Shown in pieces: positions 53,525 through 62,563 of a stretch of DNA of 64,000 nt (positions are counted from its first letter, which is position 1; every line of letters begins with the position of its first letter). The notes beneath the pieces are model-generated. The model made no database searches, was not told the DNA's origin, and worked only from the letters and a program-made list of their open reading frames with translations. The stretch is taken from positions 1,710,936 to 1,774,935 of the forward strand of contig NC_007796.1 in assembly GCF_000013445.1 (NCBI RefSeq). Reading direction: 5' to 3'. The stretch is from Methanospirillum hungatei JF-1. GTDB lineage: Archaea; Halobacteriota; Methanomicrobia; Methanomicrobiales; Methanospirillaceae. The position numbers were made by a program, and so were the translations under genes.

Positions 53525-53944
53525 TTACCTGACTTTTTTCAGGAGTGTGATAAGGAGCTCAATCTCCTGATCATCCAGTGAAGCAATGACCCGGTCAATA
53601 ACCTTCTGCAGGGCTTTTTCTTCAGCACGGGCAATCATTGCTCCTTTGTCGGTAAGCCGGATATACTGAATCCTCCCGTCATAAGGACAGGATTCCCGGT
53701 ACACACAATCCATCCGGCTCAGTTTATGGATCATGCCGGTGATCGTTGGTTTGGAGTTTTGTGTAATTTCAGCAAGTTCTGAAAAGGTTACATCCTTATG
53801 TTCGTCAATGAGCTTCAGATAGGCGATCTGCTTTATCGTGATATCTGAAAGACAGCATTCAGAGAAGATCCCACAGGAGCATTCAGCTTTCAGCCTGATC
53901 AGGTGATCAAATATCCGGAAGAGGTGCTCATGAGGATCATCCAT
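53525..53944 (-). CDS. MarR-family transcriptional regulator
   Basis: A 139-aa winged-helix regulator. DNA-binding part: FSELAEITQNSKPTITGMIH, then the wing YDGRIQYIRLTDKG. Several cysteines (CSCGIFSECC, near residue 18-28, and CVYRESC) could sense redox state or bind metal. It precedes lon on the same strand. Identical-pattern operators lie before both genes, so it probably represses itself and lon. Confidence 0.9.
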   Translation of the reverse strand: MDDPHEHLFRIFDHLIRLKAECSCGIFSECCLSDITIKQIAYLKLIDEHKDVTFSELAEITQNSKPTITGMIHKLSRMDCVYRESCPYDGRIQYIRLTDKGAMIARAEEKALQKVIDRVIASLDDQEIELLITLLKKVR

Positions 53945-53958
53945 AGTGCAGTACCAGT

Positions 53959-53979
53959 TAGTTAGGTTTTACCAAACTA
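53959..53979. promoter_or_regulatory. MarR-type operator upstream of marR gene
   Basis: TAGTTAGG and CCAAACTA flank a TTTTA centre, a 21-bp near-perfect dyad, 15 bases before the marR start. It matches the site before lon in length, spacing and most bases. Confidence 0.65.
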
Positions 53980-54089
53980 TAAAATTTGTGCACTACCATT
54001 CTATCAGACAGCAATGAACTCCGCTCCCTATGATCAACAAACCAAAACTTTTTGATTACTCTGGACATTTATCCCCCTGGTAGAGAATT

Positions 54090-54764
54090 ATGAAGGTAGG
54101 AATAAGTCGAGTAAAATTACTCTTCATTCTGGTTATCGGATGCTTGTGTGTAATCGGATGTTGTGCGCAACCAATGGAAGAACCTCAACCAGGTATGATG
54201 AATCCCATACCTGGAGAGGAGAGAATAGATCCGGAACTTATGAACCTCCAGATGATACCCGGACAGATAATCAATGAAAATCCTGAAGGAAAGCCACAGG
54301 GAGAGTTTCAGGAGCAGCCCCAGGATTCCATGTATGGCAAAGGAGGGAGCATTCTGGGAGGATCTCCGGGAACATACATCCTTATTACCGGAGTAAAGGG
54401 TACCTGCACCGCTGCGAGTCATAAAAACTGGAATGATGTCATGAGTTATGCCTTCCATGCTGGTGAGAACCCTGAAGATGAAAAGATATTCGGGGAGGAA
54501 CACCTGACAATAACCAAACAAGTCGACTCGGCAACTCCAGCGATCTTCAACACATTCAAGAGCGGGGGGCAGATTAGTACCGTTTGGATGGAAATTGCCG
54601 GGACCAATAACATTCTTGCAGCAGTAGTCATGAAAAATGCACGGATTACCGGGTATTCATCCACCGGTGATGCAGCTCAGATTCCAATCGAGACTATCAC
54701 CTTCACCAGTGGCGATGTAACATGGAATGTTCCCCAGATAAGCAGTGAAGGAATTCAAAAATAA
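54090..54764 (+). CDS. secreted lipoprotein-like protein with Hcp (T6SS tube) fold domain
   Basis: A 224-aa protein with a signal peptide ending in VIGCC, so a lipoprotein-like anchor is possible, followed by a Pro/Gln/Met-rich linker (25-90). The C-terminal 130 residues match the Hcp family: GTYILITGVKGTCTAASHKN, WNDVMSYAFHAG, HLTITKQVDSATPAIFNTF and NARITGYSSTGD. Bacterial Hcp proteins form T6SS tubes and are not made with signal peptides; here a secreted, surface-bound Hcp-like domain is suggested. No T6SS core genes are present nearby. Confidence 0.78.
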   Translation: MKVGISRVKLLFILVIGCLCVIGCCAQPMEEPQPGMMNPIPGEERIDPELMNLQMIPGQIINENPEGKPQGEFQEQPQDSMYGKGGSILGGSPGTYILITGVKGTCTAASHKNWNDVMSYAFHAGENPEDEKIFGEEHLTITKQVDSATPAIFNTFKSGGQISTVWMEIAGTNNILAAVVMKNARITGYSSTGDAAQIPIETITFTSGDVTWNVPQISSEGIQK

Positions 54765-54768
54765 TATT

Positions 54769-55752
54769 TTATTCTAATTTTATCGGAACATCGAAGCTGG
54801 CCGATCCAAGTGGATTCACCCCATGCATCGGTGCGTTCGTTTTCACCGGTCCCGGATCATCGATCTGCTGTCCATCACCCAGCCAGTCACCGTCAATATC
54901 CTCTTCTGCCATGGATGCCCAGGGCCACTGGGTACCTGTGTTGTCTTCACTCATCGGATCCGAATACAGCAGATGGCAATGATACTCACCTTCTTCCAGC
55001 GAACCATCGAATGCATTACAGACATAACAGCTCCAATATGAAGCCCTGAACCGCCTGCCATTATCAAATGAATACCCGGTAAACCCAACATTCCATGATT
55101 TACACCGGTTCTCATCCGGATTTGAAATCTCTCCCCTGATAAGATGGATATACCCGTTATCATCAATGACCTTACTCTGGAGCATCATTCTGGCCAGTTC
55201 TGTCTCCCTTCCAGCCTCCTTGAACAACTTTTCCTGCGTTGAGGGATCAGCAATATCTTTAAGGTTTAAGGCAATCTGATCAACAGTTGTCCCAAGATAT
55301 CTCCTCTTCTCCCGGATGGTAATCGTGAAAGGAACACCGGCAGCATTGATATAGCTTCCCTGCAGGTTACAATCCGAATTTCTGGTCAATTCAATATACG
55401 GGGGCCAGTCGATCCGGTACTTGTCAGTATTCCCAAACAACCAGTCTCCTTCCTTCATACTGCCGTTAAGAGCTTTTCCCCCATAGACCTGCCCTTGTGA
55501 ATCAGAGTAGGTATCACAGGCTTCAGAGTAACTATCCGGTACATACTCCCCGTACTGGTCCATGACACCGCCCATGGGATCTACATACTGACCGTACTGA
55601 TCAAAAAATCCTCCGAAAGTATCATAATCCCGTCCGGTCACCGGATCATAGGATGGAGATGCCCCATATACCGGTAAAATAAGCAGGGATATAATCAGAA
55701 TGAGGATCACGACGGATGGAAAAATCCAATATCTTCTCATGATAATCATCTG
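54769..55752 (-). CDS. secreted protein with DQYG-type repeats, function unknown
   Basis: I choose ATG at 55752 (MIIMRRYWIF; Met at 55740 is also possible) since upstream residues to 55836 are not signal-like. A signal peptide (IFPSVVILILIISLLILPVYGA) is followed by repeats DQYGQYVDPMG and DQYGEYVPDSY (about residues 45-75). The rest includes several cysteines and a DIDGDWLGDGQ segment resembling a calcium-binding loop. No known family. It is convergent with the Hcp-like gene 5 bp away and may share surface location. Confidence 0.7.
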   Translation of the reverse strand, partial: QMIIMRRYWIFPSVVILILIISLLILPVYGASPSYDPVTGRDYDTFGGFFDQYGQYVDPMGGVMDQYGEYVPDSYSEACDTYSDSQGQVYGGKALNGSMKEGDWLFGNTDKYRIDWPPYIELTRNSDCNLQGSYINAAGVPFTITIREKRRYLGTTVDQIALNLKDIADPSTQEKLFKEAGRETELARMMLQSKVIDDNGYIHLIRGEISNPDENRCKSWNVGFTGYSFDNGRRFRASYWSCYVCNAFDGSLEEGEYHCHLLYSDPMSEDNTGTQWPWASMAEEDIDGDWLGDGQQIDDPGPVKTNAPMHGVNPLGSASFDVPIKLE

Positions 55753-55942
55753 ATACTCGTAAGGCTTAGGGGAAAATATTTGTCCTATCCTGATCGGTAT
55801 GAGCATGGAGATGTAAATGGAATATCGGTACCTCATTCAGGGAATAATCGCAACATGTGTCGGAATTCTTCTTTGGCTGCTGTCTGATAGCATATCATTC
55901 CTTGCGCCGTTTCCTCTCTATGCAGGAGTATTACTGACGATA

Positions 55943-57702
55943 GAGGCTGTTGCACAAACACAAAAAAAGCTTAATATAAATTATTAAAGCTTAATTATAT
56001 ATATTATTAAGATCAATATATTATATGTCTCATCGCTATAACATGATTAGAGGATATGGTAATGAACAACAATTTTTACTCCCTGTCAATGCGATGGACT
56101 GGCTATCTGAAAATGATATTACTTATGGCATATTAGAAATTCTTTCGATTCTCGATATTAGTCCATTTATTAATAAATATCGTGACGATGGTCGCGGTTC
56201 TGCCTTTTTTGATCCTCGTTCAATGCTTGGAATAATAATTTATTCAATGATTCGTGGAGAAAAATCTAGCAGAAAAATTGAGATGTGCTGCCATTATGAT
56301 ATTGGATATCGGATCGTCGCCAATAATCTTACACCTGACCATACAACGATCTATCGTTTCAAGAAGAATAATTCAAAAGAAATCAAATCCCTTTTTAAAC
56401 AATTATCTCAAATTATCGTAGAATCCGGGATAGCAAGAATCGGTGTCCTAGCCCTCGATGGATCAAAATTTGGCTGTAATGCCTCTTTATCAGCCAATAA
56501 AAAATTAAAATACCTTGAAGCAGAGCTAGGTCGGCTTTTTGATGAATCACAGGAAATTGATGAGTTAGAAAACGATGATATAAATATTCAGGATATGGAG
56601 ATTAACCGACTACCTGAGCATCTTTCAACAAAAGAAAAACGAAAGGAAGTTCTTAATCGGGCTAAAGAGAAATTAATTGAACGACATGATATCGAATCTA
56701 AAAAACAAGAAGAAAAGATTCTGGACCGCGAAAAAGAAGAATTAGAATCGGGTAAAAAGAAACGAGGTAGAAAGCCTTTAGAGCCTAAAAAAGAGCCATC
56801 TTCAGATTCAAAAGTAAATCTCACTGATCCTGAAAGTCAGATAATGTCAACCACCAATGGCTGGATTCAAGGGTATAATGGGCAGATTATCGTTTCTGAA
56901 AATCAATTTATCCTCGCTGCAATGATATCAGATGAGCAAAACGATAAAAAATTATTAATACCTATGCTAAATGAACTCGAAGACCTTTTTACGGGTATTC
57001 ATCCATCAATTTCGCCTAATATACTACTATCTGATGCAGGTTATTTCTCATACCCGAATTCTTTAGCAGAATTGGATTATGGCATTCAACTCATCATCCC
57101 TCCTTCTAAAGAAAGAAAAATTCCAGAATATTCAGATAATGATGGGTATATCTCACGAATGGAAATGATATGTCGGGCGATTTGTATGGGAGAAATAATC
57201 ACATTTCCGGAATTGCAAAGTATCGGGACGTTTGTTTGGCAATCTTTTATGAACAGAGAGAAACAAGCAACAACTCAGGAAATTTGTAAACGAGTTATGG
57301 AAGTACGTGTGAAATCCCCCACTGGTAGAGAGTTATATCGAAAACGAAAATACATGGTCGAACCAGTTTTTGGTAATATGAAACATAATATGAGGTTTAG
57401 GAGTTTCTCTCAAAAAGGGAAAGAGAATTGCGAGGGAGAATTCTTTTTAGCTGCATTAGTGCATAATATAAAAAAACTTATCAGATTTGAGGGTATAGTT
57501 AAAATTAAAGAATTTGCTACGAATATTATAAAACCGTCAAGAGGTTCAGGTTTTTCCTATATTTTTGCAAACACAGTATGTAAAGTGGGAATTGATACAT
57601 GCAGGTTCATACATCAATTAGTCTATTTTGGTTGATAGCTTAAGGGGTAGAGATCGATCATTTGTGATCCTGCATGATATTGATCATTGGTGCAACACCC
57701 TC
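55943..57702 (+). mobile_element. IS1182-family insertion sequence with GATA target duplication
   Basis: Ends are GAGGCTGTTGCA (55943) and TGCAACACCCTC (57691-57702), matching at 11 of 12 bases and to the element at 42359-44285. GATA lies on both sides (55939-55942 and 57703-57706). Inside is one intact transposase. It splits a small membrane-protein gene. Confidence 0.92.
56025..57635 (+). CDS. IS1182-family transposase
   Basis: A 536-aa protein clearly related to but not identical with the 42.6-kb transposase. It has IRGYGNEQQFLLPVNAMDWL, FFDPRSMLGIIIYSMIRGEK, LTPDHTTIYRF, LALDGSKFGCNAS, IQGYNGQIIV and LLSDAGYFSYPNS with the terminal KYMVEPVFGNMKHNMRFRSF. No stops. The shared ends and GATA target make it a close subgroup of the same family. 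Confidence 0.9.
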   Translation: MSHRYNMIRGYGNEQQFLLPVNAMDWLSENDITYGILEILSILDISPFINKYRDDGRGSAFFDPRSMLGIIIYSMIRGEKSSRKIEMCCHYDIGYRIVANNLTPDHTTIYRFKKNNSKEIKSLFKQLSQIIVESGIARIGVLALDGSKFGCNASLSANKKLKYLEAELGRLFDESQEIDELENDDINIQDMEINRLPEHLSTKEKRKEVLNRAKEKLIERHDIESKKQEEKILDREKEELESGKKKRGRKPLEPKKEPSSDSKVNLTDPESQIMSTTNGWIQGYNGQIIVSENQFILAAMISDEQNDKKLLIPMLNELEDLFTGIHPSISPNILLSDAGYFSYPNSLAELDYGIQLIIPPSKERKIPEYSDNDGYISRMEMICRAICMGEIITFPELQSIGTFVWQSFMNREKQATTQEICKRVMEVRVKSPTGRELYRKRKYMVEPVFGNMKHNMRFRSFSQKGKENCEGEFFLAALVHNIKKLIRFEGIVKIKEFATNIIKPSRGSGFSYIFANTVCKVGIDTCRFIHQLVYFG

Positions 57703-57776
57703 GATAGCCGGCATAATTACCATCATAGTCGGGACGGCTGTTCAGTTGCTCAAAAAATAGAGACAGGGGGTTCTTT

Positions 57777-59171
57777 TCAGACAGGATTCAGACACGCACG
57801 AATCATCTTTTCGAGATCATCGAGATCATAGAAAATAATCGTCTCATCCTCCTGGTAGGGGACGCATGAACGGCCGATAACACAATAGATCTCCTTTCGA
57901 TATGAAGTACCCCATTTTACGAGAACAGCTTTCTTTTTCAAACTCTGGACTATTTTTTCAACATGAACATTATCCTGCCATTTACACTCACAGAAGAGGA
58001 TTGTATCTGATTTTGGATCAACGGCTACGAGATCGATCTCCTGCTCCTTATACCACCATCGCCCGATATCTGAAAACCTGACTGGAAAAAGACCCTGTGA
58101 GTTGAAAAGATAAAATACATCCAGAATGATCTCCTCAAATCTGCGCCCGATATACTGTGATAATTGAGGGGCAATATTCTCACGATATACATATTTTGAT
58201 TCGCCCATTTCTATCTCTTTTCGATATGGGTATACAAACCGGAACCAGAAAGAAAACAGATTGTCGTTAAGGAGATAAACCCCCTTTCGACTCACAGATC
58301 CGGACAATACGGGAGTTTCTCTTCGTATTAACTGTAAGTCTGCAAGGGTTGCAAGATACTTGGAAACCAGGCCCTTTTCAAGACCACAATCATTGGCAAT
58401 GAGCCCTATTGTCGTATTGCCACTTGCTATTGAGAGGAGGATTGAATAATAATATCTGGGCTCTTTCAGTTCCATACGAAGAACAAACTCTACATCCCGA
58501 TAGAGGAATGCATCTTCCATAAGCAGGTTCTCACATACGATCTCTTCAAGATCCAGGAAGGGTTCATCAATGAGACAATACGCGGGCGTTCCTCCAAAAA
58601 TTGCATAGAGTATTATCGCGGTTCGCAGATCATTCACATACGGATAAAAATCAATGAACCGAAATGGTTTGAGTAATATCTGCCCGGTCCTTCTCCCATA
58701 AAGCGGGCTTTTGTACTGCATGAGTTGAGACTCAACAAGCCCGATACTTGAACCTGATAATATCAGATAGAGGTGAGTCTTTCCAAGAGCGGTATCCCAG
58801 TAGTACTGTAGAAGAGAAGGAAGTGACGAATCCTCCTGAACAAGGTATGGAAATTCATCAATTGCAATAACAACACGCTTATCGCCACGTTTTGTAAGAT
58901 ATACAAAAAATGCATCCCAGTCAGGAAATGGTGCATGGAGGAGATAATCATCCTGAAAAAAACCTGCCAATTCGGAGGAGATCCGTTTTAACTGCAGATG
59001 TTTTGACTCCTCCCTGGCCAGGAGCCGAATTCCCCCTACCTGACTGATGAACTGATCAGTAAGTTCGCTCTTTCCAACCCGCCGTCTTCCATACAAGATT
59101 ACAAGTTCTGCCTTCTCACTATGAAACCTCCGGATGAGAGCTGATAATTCTGTTTTCCGATCTATGAACAT
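57777..59171 (-). CDS. archaeal ATPase with DUF234 domain
   Basis: A 464-aa protein: Walker A YGRRRVGKSELTDQF, Walker B VVIAIDEFPYL, arginine-containing LSGSSIGLV, then a winged-helix region IANDCGLEKGLVSKYLATLA and the C-terminal DUF234 nuclease-like domain with the segment EIDLVAVDPKSDTILFCECKW (PD-(D/E)XK-like D...ExK). This family is common in archaea and has no fixed role; DNA-related or defence functions are suspected. A 25-bp near-palindrome lies directly before the start. Confidence 0.9.
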   Translation of the reverse strand: MFIDRKTELSALIRRFHSEKAELVILYGRRRVGKSELTDQFISQVGGIRLLAREESKHLQLKRISSELAGFFQDDYLLHAPFPDWDAFFVYLTKRGDKRVVIAIDEFPYLVQEDSSLPSLLQYYWDTALGKTHLYLILSGSSIGLVESQLMQYKSPLYGRRTGQILLKPFRFIDFYPYVNDLRTAIILYAIFGGTPAYCLIDEPFLDLEEIVCENLLMEDAFLYRDVEFVLRMELKEPRYYYSILLSIASGNTTIGLIANDCGLEKGLVSKYLATLADLQLIRRETPVLSGSVSRKGVYLLNDNLFSFWFRFVYPYRKEIEMGESKYVYRENIAPQLSQYIGRRFEEIILDVFYLFNSQGLFPVRFSDIGRWWYKEQEIDLVAVDPKSDTILFCECKWQDNVHVEKIVQSLKKKAVLVKWGTSYRKEIYCVIGRSCVPYQEDETIIFYDLDDLEKMIRACLNPV

Positions 59172-59196
59172 ACTTTAAAGTAGTCTACTTGAAAGT
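59172..59196. promoter_or_regulatory. near-perfect 25-bp palindrome at the ATPase gene start
   Basis: AAGTAGTCTACTT (59178-59190) is a perfect dyad around a central T; including the outer ACTTT and GAAAGT, the arms extend to 12 bp with one mismatch. It abuts the ATPase start codon, so a dimeric protein, perhaps the product itself, could bind here. Confidence 0.5.
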
Positions 59197-59241
59197 ATAA
59201 TAATATCGATAGTTCCTAAATCGCAATAAAAAAGATTAAGG

Positions 59242-60573
59242 TTATGATTCAACTGTAAATGCTATTGCTTTCTTGTATACCGATGAAACCCCGTCATTGT
59301 TAATAACACAGAGATCCAGTTTCCCTGATTTGACTTCATCTGATAGTGGAGCATCGATCTTCACCCGGATCTTTATAGTATTGTGGGTCAAGACCGGTTT
59401 TGGCTGATATGAGAACCAGGTCAGACTATCGCCGGCAAGAAGGACCTCACATGGCTCCATGAACTCCCTTCCGGTTATGGTCACATCGCTGGCTTTGTCA
59501 GGAGTAAGGACCGGAGCCTCTACCGATATGATAACAGGTGGAATCTGCTTTCCCGTGATCTCGAATGGAACAGTTGCCTTTCCGGTCTTCGTGGTAATGA
59601 CAAGGTTCCAGGTTCCCTGCTCTGCATCTGACGGAATGTCAATCATTACGACGCCATACTTCTGGTTTTCGGTAAAGCAGTAATTGTACGCCTCAATACC
59701 GACGTTGTCTTTCACCAGCGTGACATATACCGGGGATGAAAAATGATCACCATAGATCTTAATTCCCATGGTATTGCCAGCCCCGCCGGAATATGGGTAG
59801 ATGCTGGTGACATGAATCCCCCGCTCATTGACGATCTTCTCACTCATGCCGGCAAACCGGGGATCTGATACCGGTTCTTCCGGGGTTTGCTTAGGAGGGA
59901 CCTCCGGAGTCGGCGTGATTTCAGGGGTGAGGGGAATATCAACGGATGCATTCAGGTCATCTTCCGGGAACGGCTTTGACCCGTTCAGGACTGTAATATT
60001 GACCACACCGGTTCGCATATCAGACCCTGCACCGGCCCTGATTGAGTACACACCAGGCTGCACGGTTTCAGGGATGGGGACCATTACGGATCTCCTGGTG
60101 CTTCTGAGGATAAGACCAGGAACCTGTGAACCGACGCCGATTCCAAGCAGTTCAGAATCAGGGATTACCGTAAAATTTATCCGTTCACCTAAGAGTTTGA
60201 CTGTATCAAGGGACCAGAGCCGATCCTGAGTGTTCTTTAAAACTGCACCATCTTTCCCGGCTATGGTCATTGCCGAGACATCCAGGTTCAGGGTAAATTC
60301 AACCTCATCGCCGGGAGCCACCTCATCAGGGAAGGCAGACAGACTTCCCTTAAGGAGCATGGTGCCGCTTGGTGGAGCAGAATCACCGGTCCAGTTGGTA
60401 AATCCATGTCCAAAATTTTCAAAAAATGGCCCGTTGAAGATAATCTGCTCTTCAGAGACTGCTGCATGGGCAGAAGAGGAGAACAGAATGAGGAACAGAA
60501 TCGTCAGAAAATACCGGTATACTCCATCGAATGCAGATCTCTGTGCATGAATACCCATAATTCCATCGAACAT
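59242..60573 (-). CDS. secreted protein with IPT/TIG-like domains
   Basis: A 443-aa protein. The signal peptide is YFLTILFLILFSSSAHA. The N-terminal mature part (50-190) resembles archaeal surface beta domains (FPDEVAPGDEVEFTLNL). A Pro/Thr-rich linker (PLTPEITPTPEVPPK) follows, then two Ig-like TIG domains (VTSIYPYSGGAGNTMGIKIY and VTITGREFMEPCEVLLAG). The C terminus shows no membrane anchor. Probably a cell-surface protein. The start may be Met6 (60558). Confidence 0.8.
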   Translation of the reverse strand: MFDGIMGIHAQRSAFDGVYRYFLTILFLILFSSSAHAAVSEEQIIFNGPFFENFGHGFTNWTGDSAPPSGTMLLKGSLSAFPDEVAPGDEVEFTLNLDVSAMTIAGKDGAVLKNTQDRLWSLDTVKLLGERINFTVIPDSELLGIGVGSQVPGLILRSTRRSVMVPIPETVQPGVYSIRAGAGSDMRTGVVNITVLNGSKPFPEDDLNASVDIPLTPEITPTPEVPPKQTPEEPVSDPRFAGMSEKIVNERGIHVTSIYPYSGGAGNTMGIKIYGDHFSSPVYVTLVKDNVGIEAYNYCFTENQKYGVVMIDIPSDAEQGTWNLVITTKTGKATVPFEITGKQIPPVIISVEAPVLTPDKASDVTITGREFMEPCEVLLAGDSLTWFSYQPKPVLTHNTIKIRVKIDAPLSDEVKSGKLDLCVINNDGVSSVYKKAIAFTVES

Positions 60574-60685
60574 TAAAAAGGAGATTGCAAGTTCCTGAAT
60601 TTATTTGTTCCTGAAAAACCGGCATATGAGTTTGGCACTAATGGCAGGCAATAGTGATCAGCCTGAATGAATACGCATTTTCCAG

Positions 60686-61120
60686 CTACACGCCGGATTT
60701 TGATTCATATTTCCGCTCGTACAAATCGATGGCCTGCATCCTGCCATTTGCATCGTTCGGACTCATGACAATATCATCTGCTGAAAGACCAAAATAATCA
60801 AGCGTTTCCCTGATAAGCGGGATATCCATAAACCCCTCCATATTGCCGGATGAAAGCGACACGATGATCTGGTGTAATGACTTTTCTACCATGGAGAATA
60901 TCGTTTCACCGTCGTCACCATAGGAGATATCAACCCCTGATTCCTGGAGCAGGTGAATCATCGCATCCATATCGCGATCTGCCGGAGTCTTGTTGTCCAG
61001 AGCAGACTGATCTGCCATCCCTGGAGAAGAAGGAGTATCAGCGGGATCACTGTCAAGAGCAGATACCGGAACAGCGGATGCACAAAGCAGTATGATCAGG
61101 ATACGTATGATAAATTTCAT
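60686..61120 (-). CDS. small secreted protein, function unknown
   Basis: A 144-aa protein with a clear signal peptide (FIIRILIILLCASAVPVSA) and a mainly helical, acidic mature part (DMDAMIHLLQESGVDISYGD, VEKSLHQIIVSL). No cysteines after processing. No family recognised. It follows the TIG-domain gene's promoter side on the same strand by 112 bases. Confidence 0.7.
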   Translation of the reverse strand: MKFIIRILIILLCASAVPVSALDSDPADTPSSPGMADQSALDNKTPADRDMDAMIHLLQESGVDISYGDDGETIFSMVEKSLHQIIVSLSSGNMEGFMDIPLIRETLDYFGLSADDIVMSPNDANGRMQAIDLYERKYESKSGV

Positions 61121-61315
61121 GTTTTGCTATATGAGAGGGAACATTTTTTACCCAATTTTTTAGTTAACCTAGTATATTAATTAATAAATAATCACGATAA
61201 GCAAAAAACCTCTTGATAATTTTGGGTCTCCAAACTGTAAACCAGGGAATTATTTTACAAACAGAACAGATCATTCATTATCTCAAGAACCCAATACCCA
61301 TTCCGGAGAAGAGAG

Positions 61316-61780
61316 ATGAAAAAAACCTATACCCTACTGCTGCCCGGAATCCTTATAGCAGCCATATTTCTCTGCGGATGCAGTGCTCTTTTTCAAGAGC
61401 CGACAGTAACCGTTGGATCTGTTGACCTTGCATACATCAATGCCACGGACCTTGGTCTTGACGTTACGCTTGATATAAAGAACCCGAATATATTCGGGGT
61501 GACGTTTCAAAAAATCACCGCCGATGTCACATATCTCAAAGATGGAAACTGGGAACCGCTCAGTCATGTTGAGACAGGAACTATTAACATCGGCACTGGT
61601 GAAAGTACGGTTCTGCTCCCGGTGTCTGCAAAGAATGCAGACCTTATTAAAGCAGGATTTCATATCCTCATTCAAGGGGAGATAACAATCCAGGTTGAGG
61701 GTATTGCACAGCCGTCCTTCTTTGGATTTGCTCCGGAGATCCCGTTCAGTAAAACGAAAACTATCCCCATCTCACTCTGA
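61316..61780 (+). CDS. LEA type 2 (LEA14-like) lipoprotein
   Basis: A 154-aa protein. The signal peptide ends at a lipobox-like LCGCSALF. The rest is one LEA14/WHy domain: DLGLDVTLDIKNPNIFGVTF, LPVSAKNADLIKAGFHIL and a final PFSKTKTIPISL. Such domains are found in surface proteins of methanogens and in desiccation-related proteins; here probably structural. Purine-rich GGAGAAGAG precedes the start. Confidence 0.88.
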   Translation: MKKTYTLLLPGILIAAIFLCGCSALFQEPTVTVGSVDLAYINATDLGLDVTLDIKNPNIFGVTFQKITADVTYLKDGNWEPLSHVETGTINIGTGESTVLLPVSAKNADLIKAGFHILIQGEITIQVEGIAQPSFFGFAPEIPFSKTKTIPISL

Positions 61781-61793
61781 TAGAGATGAGGAA

Positions 61794-62159
61794 TCAGGTG
61801 GAAGACTCACCCTGACAATTTTTTTCCGGCAGGGGGCATCCGTTATGAAGCAGGTATTCTGATCCCCAGGCACAGAGCGACTCGAGCACAGGAATAACCG
61901 AGGTCCCAAGGGCTGTGAGGGAATATTCTACCCGTGGGGGGACTTCAGGATAGATTTTCCTGCTGATAACCCCGTCGTCCTCCAGTTCACGCAGTTGTTT
62001 TGTCAGCATCCGGGGTGATACCATCGGCAACCGCTCGGTCAGCTGGGTAAACCGAAGAGTCCCTCCTTTGAGCTGCCAGATGATGAGGGCCTTCCATTTT
62101 CCGCCAATAACGGCCAGGGCGGCCTCAACCGGACAATGATACGGACCTTTTTCATTCAT
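61794..62159 (-). CDS. HxlR-family transcriptional regulator
   Basis: The start is the ATG at 62159 ([15 protein letters not shown]); the upstream extension to 62459 is a non-coding continuation. The 121-aa protein has [40 protein letters not shown] and the wing [14 protein letters not shown], all HxlR features. The N-terminal Cys (YHCPV) is the conserved redox-sensing position in this family. It diverges from the tautomerase/nitroreductase genes, its likely targets. Confidence 0.92.
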   Translation of the reverse strand: MNEKGPYHCPVEAALAVIGGKWKALIIWQLKGGTLRFTQLTERLPMVSPRMLTKQLRELEDDGVISRKIYPEVPPRVEYSLTALGTSVIPVLESLCAWGSEYLLHNGCPLPEKNCQGESST

Positions 62160-62204
62160 GTATGGTGTTTTACTATTAATTAGAATGCAATTATTTATAA
62201 TATA

Positions 62205-62227
62205 ATTACTACCAATAGTATAGTAAT
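62205..62227. promoter_or_regulatory. inverted repeat in HxlR/tautomerase intergenic region
   Basis: ATTACTA (62205-62211) and TAGTAAT (62221-62227) are perfect inverted 7-bp arms with a 9-base spacer. Position between the divergent genes makes it a good candidate HxlR operator, with AT-rich promoter-like DNA around it. Confidence 0.55.
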
Positions 62228-62310
62228 GATACGTTAGGAACAATCGTGGGAACGAATAGAAAAGGTTCTTTCTTACCCCTGATGTATCCTTGTATCCAAT
62301 GGAGAAAAGA

Positions 62311-62499
62311 ATGCCAGTAATATCAATTGAAATGGGGCCGACCGCTCTGGAAAAGAAGCAGGAACTCATACAGGCACTCACCACTGCTGCTGCAAAGATC
62401 CTAACCCTCCCTGAGCAGTCATTCGTTGTTCTGATTAAGGAATATCCCCTTGATGCCATCGGTGTCGGTGGACAGTCATTGTCACACAGAATCTTATAA
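62311..62499 (+). CDS. 4-oxalocrotonate tautomerase-family protein
   Basis: The true start is the ATG at 62311, which puts Pro directly after Met (MPVISIEMG), the catalytic N-terminal Pro of this superfamily. The 62-aa protein continues [19 protein letters not shown] and [19 protein letters not shown], as in small TautX/4-OT proteins. The substrate is unknown. The nitroreductase gene follows 65 bp later. Confidence 0.88.
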   Translation: MPVISIEMGPTALEKKQELIQALTTAAAKILTLPEQSFVVLIKEYPLDAIGVGGQSLSHRIL

Positions 62500-62563
62500 T
62501 CGGAAGATCAGTACCAGGAAAAATCAAAACTAGATATTCACACGTCGAAAGAGTACGATTACC

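Larger units (their letters stand above)
55817..57760 (+). pseudogene. 59-codon membrane protein gene split by IS1182-family element
   Basis: Bases 55817-55942 encode MEYRYLIQGIIATCVGILLW and on to LLTI; 57707-57760 encode AGIITIIVGTAVQLLKK then TAG. Removing the element and one GATA copy joins them in frame to a 59-aa protein with two hydrophobic helices. Family unknown. The reading frame shows that the insertion split one real gene. The left part begins within the upstream edge of the divergent secreted-protein gene. Confidence 0.8.
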
